Shown here: piece after piece, positions 54,501 through 64,000 of the stretch | Layout of the letters: every line of letters begins with the position of its first letter | Numbering within the stretch: position 1 is the first letter of the stretch | Source: Baylisascaris procyonis | Lineage: Eukaryota; Nematoda; Chromadorea; Rhabditida; Ascarididae | DNA: 64,000 nt | Assembly (NCBI GenBank): GCA_037389465.1 | Contig: JAZARR010000170.1 | Coordinates: 124,001 to 188,000, forward strand | Direction of reading: 5' to 3' | Translations under genes and position numbers: made by a program | The notes under the pieces: model-generated | The model's input: only the letters and a program-made list of their open reading frames with translations | What the model was told of the DNA's origin: nothing | Databases searched by the model: none

Positions 54501-57500
54501 AATGTAGTCCTTCTTTACACTCTCGAAAGCCTTATGCAAAAAACTCAATAAGCAAGATGCATTAAATCGAATCAAGTAGACAACTTTTCCTTACCCATTG
54601 CTGGTGTTGCTTCGCCAATGCGATTGCAATACTCGATTGAAATGAATTGCATTCAAATGAATACAGTTGAGTTATTTATTTATTTCAATAGATGTATATA
54701 CATTTTATAAAATTCAAAGGAAGATTTTCAGAGGAAACAGTGCAACGCATTCTGTTATGCTGGCCATTCATTCATGTCTGCGAAAGTAACGCTTTTATTT
54801 CACATCGATGAGTACGGGCCATTATTTGAATGATACTCACATTTATATTTGAGCCGACAGACCAACCATCTGCCCAGATATTCAAAGACAATGAATGAGC
54901 ACCTAACAATGCTCTCATATGAAACTCACCAGCTGTGCAAAGTTTCACTTAAAAGACCCTTTTTTGCTCGCACTTTGCTAGTTATCCGGCAAAACTTGCC
55001 TGTGAAAGTTAGCCACTTTGTTTTATTGCATTAACTCATCCAAAAAAAATGCCCAATAGGAAGAAAGCTTCTTTCAGAAATTCATGAGTTCAGGAGTTTA
55101 AACCACATAATCTTTCGATTCAAGATGTGACCTGCGTTATGGCTTATACGTATCAACTTCATCGTCATATTATCGCAGGCGTAGACAGATATGCAGAGTC
55201 ATACTCCATAGTTTTGCATTCCGCAAGCTTTTGGGAGGAAAAATTGTAAGCAAAGCCGAACAGATGGCATAAATTTCTGATGGCTTAAACGCAATGTTTT
55301 AGCCGTAGGTGGCGAACATGTCAGCTGTTTTGCAATTTTTTTAAATTTTCAAATCTCTCACCTCATTGTTTCTACCTGATATCGCATATTCTAGCATCTT
55401 ATTTTCTATTTCAAGCAAAATGTATTGTGCATGCAGATCACTAGGCTGATGGAGCAATTAAGTTGTCATGTTCTTGAATAGTTTAGTTAACGATGTTAAA
55501 TAAGGCGACGGTAATCTGTTATAATCCCCTCATACTGCCTGCAAAATTGTGCCTCTAATTTCAACGGTTTCCTTGATTATGCTTTCTTACAAATCGGCAC
55601 TACAACGCATTATGCCGCCACCATATTTCACACACATATATGTATGTGTTTATGTCTGTCTATCTGAGAGTTCCAAGTTCATAACCACTATAACTAGAGT
55701 TGAGAAATTTTCTTAGATATGGTGTACACAACAAGGTGATCCCTTTACTTACCAACATTTATTGCCTTTGAGGGAGTTGCAGAAACGGCCGGTCAGTTTC
55801 TCACCTTGTATCGAACGAGTGGAACAATGAACCGTTTGCAGATTTGTCGATTAGAATCATTTTAAATATAAAAGAATTATTCCACATATTTTATTATTTT
55901 ATTAGCAGTTTATGTAGCTAGTTGTTGGAGTGAGTGGAATATAAAAGCGCATCAAAATGGCAACTCTTCTGACGATACTTTTTCAAACGCATAGTTTTTT
56001 TGCGCCGGATCAGTGGCACAATGCAATTATTTACAACAAGCATAAGATTTATTCTTTGAATGAAAATCGTTAGAATTCGATCTTACTGTGGAAAAAATTT
56101 CGCAGAATAGCTGCAACCTTTTATTCTGTCTCACACATTAGTTATATATTAGTGCTGAGGGCTCAGTGAATTCAATTTTTAGCGATATTGTTTATCCTCG
56201 TTTTCTTCTACCCACCCCCCCTCCCCATTCTAAAAAAAACCTCTCCGTTCTTCTTCCTCCATCTCGTTTCCCTTTACCTCCGCATATTTATTTTACAATA
56301 TTCGAATGCATCACATCAATGCGAGAGGATCAATTCGTGATTGTTCGCATTGTTCGGCAAAGTGGAAAGCGTCGAAGCGATTGTTAGGTGGGCATCATGA
56401 CTAAAGCAAATGTTCTCCCCATTGTGCGTTCATGGGAGCCTTCAAAAAGCTATCGCATTCCTCGTTTCATATGTCAATTTATTGTAAACCTCTCATATTT
56501 ACCTTTCGAATATATTCTATTCTCCCACCTCCTTGCATCTTAAACAATTCCCGGGTTACTTACAAAATTTTCTCGCAATTTAAATATGAAAAGTTGAAAT
56601 ACGATGAAATCATATAACTTAAGGTTAAAAACACCTGAACGAGTTCTTTTACTCTATACTTGACACATATTTTCCTATTTTGAATCAATAATATTCTAAA
56701 TCAGTAGCATAGTGAAATGACGGATATCATTGATGAAATATTTCTGCAGCCTCTTTGATCTTTTTCGGCTACCAACCACCAAAAGAAATTAACAGAGATA
56801 CTAACGATTCGAAAGATAACAGAAACAATATTTCTTTTTTTCCCTAAAAATTGAAATATCAAGTTCTTACTACTGCCGACTTCTTTTGTCTCTTTTCATT
56901 GAGAGTTTGAATATGCAAGAAAATGAATGAAAAGATTACATCCATTGTAAATAAAAATCTATATAAAAATCTATTTATTACGTCAGGAAATATCGCAGTT
57001 GTTTATTAGTTTTAAGCGTTGAAGACGTCACTAACTCATTCCACATCAATGATTCCTGTTCCAGAATTTGAAGCTTTAATTTTTCTTTCAATTTTCATAT
57101 TTGGAATGTTCTCTTAGTTCCCTCCATTCGGACGCCTGATAGTGCTGTCAAATTCCATAAAACTTTCTATAGATGAGAGAAGGGTTGCAGCGCAAATTTG
57201 TGAGAAACTTTACAAAGTGCTATTGGATCCTGCTTAACGAAAAACACTAGAGCGTTCTTGTCGATGTACAAATCCTATTAGTTAGTTATTTGCTAGGTGG
57301 GCTGATTGAACGATCGAACCGCCTGAATCATTCATTCGTTGAGACTGCTTCTGAGCTGCAGCACTTTTTTGCATATGACGCCCCCATTCGTCCGCACAGT
57401 GCAAACCACCGCCCCTTCCTTCACTTAAATGTGTGCGTCGCCTCAACGATGCAATCATTCAACGATTGTGGCGTCGCTTTGAATTGTGTGCGTTTCTGTC

Positions 57501-60500
57501 TTGTATTTCTGAGCACAAAATTTTCCACTATTTCTATATTGTTGCATTACGTTTACATATATTGCATTATCTTTGCATATACTCTATTGCAGTAAATGCA
57601 GTATACTGCAAGCGAAATGCAGATTTACTGTATGTTCAGTGCAGTGCATTGTGGTTTCCACATTTAGTTGGCCAACTTTTTTGAATTTAGTACTGGAAGC
57701 CATCCTAGGTCCCTAATTATTATTTGCTGTTGAATTATCTGAGCAATCCCTATGTCACATAAAGAGGCCATATGAGAAGGATAGCTTTGTTAGCATTGAT
57801 TTTTTGAAAATCATTTATAGTAGTGAATCCCATATTCTTTTTTTATAGTGTTTACCGTCTGTCTTTTAGTGAATGCACGCTCATTTAATGCTGCTTAAAT
57901 TTATTATTGTGGATAAGCGCATGTACGCTATCGATTAGAAGCTTTTTAAACTCTCCTTTCCCATGCTTCTTTCCCGATCGAATGCTCCTGTTGTCGTTTA
58001 GCAGTGAACTTCTCGAAGAGTCTTCTGTAATCTGAACTTTTCCGGAGTCACCAACTCGGCATATATATGATATTTGTTAGGTTTGAAATGATTACCTTAC
58101 CTGCCTTATCATAGAATACACCTAAATTAGTGTGACTAACCAAGCGAGAAGTCAGTCTAAATACTTGGGTGAGAGTAGACGGCCTAGTTGGCGGAAGTAA
58201 GTTCTCTGTGCATTGCATTAATTGTTCCACTCGAGAAGTCATTATTGTTGTATTTTTCGTGCAGTAATTTACAATATTCTATTCGTTACACTAAAAACAA
58301 CGCAATATTGCAAGAGGGATCACTATTGCTAGGCTAATATTAAATAATTAATGCAATGTCTTCATGAGGTAGTATTGCTATGTGCAATGCTTGAGAATCG
58401 ACTTCCTTATTACAATTCTCTGAAAAATACACTCTTTTAAGTGAATTTTTATGTAAAATAATGAAAAGATAGCTGAGGCAGTTGCACTCCTACTTCTTTT
58501 CTATTCAATGATGAGGGCATTACATATTATAGACTCATATCATTTCTGCTATAGCGATGAACTTTGCAATAATTGGATGTTACGTTCCGACAGTAGCGGA
58601 TTTTTTCATTGTGCCTCATCTATACATCCAAAGCTAACAGAATCTGGCGCTGTCAAGACAAGTACTACTCACTATTCTTTTAAACTATCATTGTGTTTCC
58701 TTCTTGAGCACTCTCCCTTTAACTTGAGTGCGCATGAGTCTATCATGTCCTGCTTCCTGTCCTATTCATTATTCTTCTCATCGGTCATTTTGATGAAAGG
58801 ACATAGTCAAACGTAATGATTTTGGAATTTCTTTAGTTACAAGTATTTACTTCATTGTTGTTTCCGTCTTGAGAATTTACCGTTCTTACTTTCAACTCAC
58901 TTTTGACTCATAATTAACCTATGCAGTTGTCACTGAATTCTTTTTCTTTCTCTCGTTGCTTGAGAACATTCAAAAATAACATTCATTTTTTTCTCTGGTG
59001 CATCTTTTTTCTTAATAAGAACTTCTTGCTATAAACCCACATCCTGTTTATTTCTTACCTCACAGATCAAAGCGCATCACTTTGGATGAAGTTGCTGATT
59101 TTATAATGCTATCAACGTATGTTGTGGTTGCCATCAGTGCTCTAAAAACGAAACTATGTAATTCAAAGGTGCAGCTTGTATTGCTATCATTGCAACGCTG
59201 GTGCCTTTTATCAATGATAGTAAAATTGACGCTACATTTTAAGACTTCAAGGCGTTCGTTTTCTTTCACAGTATTTGCATTAGCCCACGCAAGGCTTGCT
59301 GCCTTTTAGGAGCGTGGTAGTTACGCACTTCAGCGTAAACTCTAGGCGAAGCATTGCAGGCGCCATACGTTTGCTGCTTGAGCTCATTCGCTAAAGTGTT
59401 ACCCATTTCACTCGGAATCTTTCATGTTGAGAAGTCACATATGTTATCTTTCATTTATCAACTTTAAAACGGTAAATATTATAGGTATTTTTAAGTTACG
59501 TAGTTCTGTATGATGGCAGAAGTCTTTCGTTTGCGAAAGTCCTTACGGGAATTGTAAATGTACCATAACGTTGCGGTCGATTTGTATCAGTACGAGATTA
59601 CCAGATAATAACCTGGTGCTTTCGGTTGTCAAGAAATGAAACATTTATACCTATCTTTTTATGCAAATCCAAAGTAAATGTTTGAGTTGTATCATTGCAA
59701 AAGCATTAGCGTAGAGCATTCGCCGCCGTAAAGCTTCTTCTTCATATATCTTGATATTTCAAAGTGGATAAGTGCTAACTTTTGAATATCCTTCTAAAAG
59801 TCGAATATTTCCACGAACATCTCCCAATTATTACAGCATTTGGTTGCATAATTCGAACTCTATAGCAACCTTATGGATTTTCTAATTGAAGAATTTATAC
59901 CCTTTGCATGATCCCATTTATATTAAGGCAACAGCTTTTGCTAGTCACTGAGGGTGACGTCATCAACGAGTGCAATTTTTCGATATTCACATCTATGAAA
60001 CGATTTTATTGAGCATTAGCGGATGCACTTTATCTCACATTGTCGTTTCCATCATAAGTCAATGCATAGTACACAAGATTTCAATAGCGCATCGGTGATG
60101 CAATGTACCAAGAAGGAAGCCACTAGTTAAATATTCTTGATATTTGACAGTGTAATTAAAGAATTGAATGGCCTGTCCGACATATTGGAAGAAATTAAAA
60201 AGCACATACCGTGCCAATCCCTTGAGCGCACTTTTCCACTTCTTTATTATGTTTTGAAAAGGTGATGCGCCATGAGTCAGGGTTTGAAGCGAATCATACG
60301 GTATGAATAACGGTGTTATGAATGCAGAGAAACTTGTTGCTGCATCAGATGTCGGCAAAAAAAGATTTCTCATTGGTCGTCGAAGCGATACATTCGCGAT
60401 CGGTACCTATACTTTCATTAGTTAGCTGACCGCGTATTTACGAGAATGAACTTGAAACTTCTATTTTGCTTGCAGTTGTCTCATACTTTTTGCATATGTA

Positions 60501-62679
60501 TAATCAGTCCTCAATTTTTTATTGTATCCAATTACTGTAATATATTTTTCATTTATTATTGATGCAATCAACGTTTCAGCTATTAGGACAATCTACGAAG
60601 GCACAGTAAGACATCAACAAAATGGATTACTCAATCATTTGCTTCAATTTCTTTTTTATTTGTCGTACATATTTATCTTTTTCTAATATTTCACCAACAT
60701 TGTTCATAGAAATAAGTATAATTTATTTAAGAAATTATATCAGAGCATTTTGGCACGTCTGACACTTCTACAACTTTAATAGCACAGTTTTAATAATAGC
60801 TTCTATAGCTTATAGATTTTTCATTCTATAACACAATTGCATATTCCACATAATTTTTGATTTAAGTGAGAGGGAGTCACTTCCGATAGCTACGCAAATG
60901 TGACAAAGCAAATTCGAAGCAGTCGCATGTATTTTTCCAACAAAATTGAACACTTCAAAATAAGAAATTATAGATCGCTATTCTATCAGTCGTATTGATA
61001 AGCGTGTTTAGTATGAGCAAGGCGACATACATTTAGTGACCTGGTTTGGTAACGGCAAACGCTTTAACGAGAAATTTTCACTTGTTGCGGCCAGTGTTTG
61101 CTCTAAATTTTTTAATGTACCATTTCGGCGATCTTCATTATCTTATTTTCAGACTTATGAATAACACTGTAGATGATCTATGCGTTCCTAACTTCTCATT
61201 TTACTAATGTCATTATTTAGCCTTTTTTGCACATTTACAATACTATTCGTAATCGTTATTGAAGTTATTACACGATTTTCAAATGATCAACTGCGGATTT
61301 TTCTCGTTCATGACGCAATTCTTTGCGCAAATTATTATTAACACAGTAGAATTTTGCATTCTTTTAGCTCTATATCCGTCGGGCTGGCTCCTTTTTCAAG
61401 TATAGGCTAACACTGATGTAATAATTCAGTTTGATAGCCTCTTCCACATGAGCTGTTTTTTACTTTCTTCCTTCATAGCTTCACTCTTTTCCTCGGTAAT
61501 AAAGTTTTATATTCAAAATTTCAAAAAAAGCAAGCATTTATTTGCAATGTTCCATTTTAACTCATTTGTTTAAGCTCCTAAGACAGTTTCAAAATTAAAT
61601 ACTCCTTCAAAATCTCGGCAATTTCTGCTTATTTAGAAAAGATATCCCAGTTTTAATAGAAAAGACAATTGTGCTTTCGAATGTGTTTGTGATAAGCTCA
61701 TATACTGTGATAACACTAAAGCTTCTTAGTTGATCAATGCGGTTAGTTCTAATCCGATAAAAACTCTTCTGATATGAAACTACTGAAACTTATGGCGGCA
61801 TTCTCAAATATAACTACAATTTTCATCCGCTCTATCAAATAAAATTTTGTCGAAAATTTTTCATCAAGAAACGTTAATAAGTAATGTTTTCAGTTATATT
61901 TCTTTTAATTTTCATATATAAATTAGTAGACTGAATGATTAAAACATATTTTTCGATGATGAATGCTTCATTCTATGCAGTGTATTTTTTAGCAGAGGCT
62001 ATTCAACCTTTAATAATTTCGCCCTCTCGAATGTCTGTAGAAAAAAAAACATTTCCTTCCTCTCCTTTTTGGAAATTTATTCACCTTTTTATACGTTTGA
62101 CATCGTACTGGAAGTTTTAAATTGATTTGTTTTACACATCTGTAGCGATGTTGTGTTACATACTGATGCTTTTTTGCAGTTCAAAATTTTAGATGTGAAA
62201 AATTAGCTCAGTATTTTTAGTGAACTTTCTAAAATATTTGGAAGTTTTTAAACTCTAAGCTAAGAAATTTATTTATTTGAAGCTCCAATATTAGGCAATA
62301 TTTTATCATTAAAAGCTACAAATGCGGTGTGAAAACGTTCGCATAAAGGCTGAACGAGCTATTTAACATCAATAAAGTAATTTGTTGTATGGAGTGTGTC
62401 GTGGAGCTTTTTATTCTTGCTAGTTAATTAGCTCTGTCAGTAATTTCCTGAAACGTTGCCGGCATAGACGGCGAACCTGTTCTGTATGGAGCCTCAGTTT
62501 TTTTTCTTTTCTCAGCAAATTCTCTTCACTTCTTTCTTCGACAAATTTACTTTCATTGCTTTTCTTGGCTTTAAGTGATTGGTACCTGTCAAGCAATAGT
62601 GATGTACACAATATTGGTGCAATAAACGGAACGTTTTACACAGCGCACATCAAAATTCAGTTGTCACATTTTTATATAG

Positions 62680-62831
62680 GTTGAATAATGAACGATTCAT
62701 TGCTCACAAGTATGAAACCTGTTCACATTTACAGTTTTCGGTGGAAAGTTTGCGTAACTTTTTTTATCGCTTCGAAACAATCCTCTTAATATCTCTAGCC
62801 GTCGGTATTTTGACGATAACCTTGAGCAGAG
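62680..62831 (+). CDS. Candidate exon encoding a membrane helix, unknown gene
   Basis: Between an acceptor TTTTTATATAG and a donor AGAG|GTTAAA lies a 50-codon open frame. It starts LNNERFIAHKYETC, then SVESLRNFFYRF, then a hydrophobic helix ILLISLAVGILTITL ending SRG. An internal TTTACAG (62728-62734) could be an alternative start in the same frame. The acceptor needs two bases from upstream, which the exon at 28543-28637 would supply, giving a basic N-terminus followed by one membrane anchor. No family recognised. Frames of this length also occur by chance here. Confidence 0.25.
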
Positions 62832-63322
62832 GTTAAATGTAGCATCTTTTTGATTATTAGCTTCTCATCTGAGCGTTATTCATTTGAATAGCCTTTTCAC
62901 TTGGATTTTTCGTTATCAGCCGAGGTTTCATCGCTCAATATTTTAGTTTTTTTTTTTCGAAATTTCATCTTTCCAAATAAAGACAATTAGTTAGGCGCAT
63001 ATTAAAATGGCATTTGTCTTGTCCAGTATAGGAGTTACTAAAAGTATTTTAACGAGTCAAAATGTTTTTTTTTTTGAGCAAAAGACGAGATTTTAAAGTA
63101 AGCGAAGAAGCCTATCAGTGGGGGGATGACATGTGCTACTTTACATTGCTCCGAATGACCACCCAGTTTCACCAACTACCAATTCATAAAACCACCTTCA
63201 TTTTTTAATTGATCTAGTTAGCGGTAAAAAGTTTCCACGAAGATCCTTTTTTCTATACCCCAATCGGTTCGAAATGAGAATTTAATAGATATGGAATACT
63301 TATGTAATTTTGACATTTTCAG

Positions 63323-63409
63323 GCGTATAACGTTTCTTTCATGAACGATGAATCAATACAGAATGCACCATATAAGGTTATCCGTATAATACGACTATAT
63401 CCATCGAGA
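63323..63409 (+). CDS. Candidate 29-codon exon, unknown gene
   Basis: Acceptor GACATTTTCAG, donor AGA|GTATTT, phase 0 at both ends. Encodes AYNVSFMNDESIQNAPYK followed by VIRIIRLYPSR. The splice acceptor is good; the coding call rests only on an open frame with sensible residues. Its phase does not follow directly from the candidate at 62680. Confidence 0.2.
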
Positions 63410-63737
63410 GTATTTCAGCTTCAGCATTAGCTGAAATTTTTCTTGATTTAAGTTATTGAGGAAGACAGACGCACAGGCTCATACATAGCGGCAAGCTTAG
63501 CGTCGCGCCATAATGCATTTTCGTGATGCGAGTCTGCAAAAGCTCTAAAAAAACGTTGCTAGAGAATCGATGAAATTTCTGTGTTTGCTAATGTTTGCTC
63601 GGGAACATGCGCTAAAGTTGTCTCATCGTATAAAAATGCTTTTGTCTTGACGACGATCGTCAAGAAAAAACTTTAACGAATGGGCCTCGTATCTTAATTG
63701 CAGAACTCATTCTAGAGAAAAGCTAAAATATTGTTGA

Positions 63738-64000
63738 CGACCTTCACAAACTATATTTCATTTTCCAACGAACGGGTTTTATCCGTGTTTTTTTTCGTTT
63801 TCTCATCTGCTCATTGCCTCGATATTTGTTGGCTTCGTCGCACAAAATGAACGTTTAAATACGCTAGGAAAACAAGAATTTTCATCGTCGAAAGCAATGC
63901 CTACGAATGTCAGTCGTGTTGTGTTCGAGTTCCGTGTTGCTGAAGTTTTTGCTCAAAAGAGATTCTCAAACAATGCAAACATTAATCGTTTTTCTGTGAT
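63738..64000 (+). CDS. Open frame running off the right edge, possible secreted-protein exon
   Basis: The frame is open for 87 codons from after a TGA at 63735 to the window end. It contains a hydrophobic run HLLIASIFVGFVAQ that resembles a signal peptide core. A polar stretch follows (QNERLNTLGKQEF, then NVSRVVFEFRVAEVFA) with codon use that looks coding. There is no in-frame ATG before the hydrophobic run, so the start would lie in another exon, or the real start is the internal ATG at 63897 (MPTNV). I do not recognise the protein. Confidence 0.25.

Larger units (their letters stand above)
32823..62679. other. Thirty-kilobase gene-poor stretch
   Basis: AT-rich, without any stretch whose translation I recognise on either strand. 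Frames of 100-140 codons occur (minus 35487-35897, minus 43475-43801, plus 46378-46758, minus 49105-49527, plus 57290-57595) but are about what chance gives in this length of sequence. It could be one or more very long introns of a gene begun at 28552, or a regulatory desert. Islands of higher GC are at about 42340-42540, 49255-49500, 50280-50560 and 57200-57480. Confidence 0.4.

Noticed and set aside
54925..54960. Partial resemblance to mir-87 (GTGCAAAGTTTCA)
   Set aside because: The seed is not intact and no hairpin partner is visible nearby.
58508..58816. 102-codon plus-strand frame
   Set aside because: Mixed composition, no splice sites or motif; expected by chance.
62680..63409. Reading the right-edge candidates as a dipeptidyl-peptidase IV-like type II protein
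   Set aside because: A membrane anchor followed by stretches resembling DLVSGKKFPRR and SFMNDESIQ was suggestive, but too few bases lie between them for the roughly 190 residues expected, and no other blade motif is present.

Overview
The window reads as nuclear DNA of an animal, almost certainly a nematode. Introns are long (up to about 2.7 kb) and AT-rich. They end in short TTTCAG-type acceptors, and the two recognisable genes are a splicing factor and a NRF-6/NDG-4 type membrane acyltransferase, a family greatly expanded in nematodes. Long introns and large gene-poor stretches suit a parasitic lineage better than Caenorhabditis, but I cannot name the species. There is no sign of bacterial genes, rRNA, tRNA or CRISPR.

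Layout: (1) 728-4983, plus strand: the last three coding exons of SF3B4/SAP-49 (U2 snRNP SF3b subunit 4), running from inside RRM2 through the proline-rich tail to the stop. RRM1 and the start of RRM2 lie left of the window. (2) 5691-24344, plus strand: one nose-resistant-to-fluoxetine (NRF) family gene, rebuilt here as 17 exons. Sixteen of them (exons 2-17) join in one continuous 747-codon frame with matching splice phases. It has a signal peptide, a divergent N-terminal region, a cysteine-containing NRF domain and a multipass acyltransferase-3 domain. The exon 1 to exon 2 joint does not match in phase, so a short exon is probably missing there. (3) 24345-64000: nearly 40 kb with no recognisable complete gene. 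It holds a frameshifted reverse-transcriptase relic (about 26865-27500), a pair of about 185-bp inverted repeats some 3.3 kb apart (29159-32822), microsatellites, small tandem duplications, a few islands of higher GC, and several weak exon candidates. The best exon candidates are a short ATG exon with good splice sites at 28543-28637, a membrane-type open frame at 62680-62831 whose phase fits that exon, and an open frame running off the right edge.

The two real genes lie in the same orientation about 700 bp apart. One works in pre-mRNA splicing and the other in membrane lipid or small-molecule handling, so nothing suggests that they cooperate. Exon boundaries were derived by hand from splice-site consensus, phase and family motifs. 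Those in the NRF gene from exon 2 onward support each other because every phase closes.
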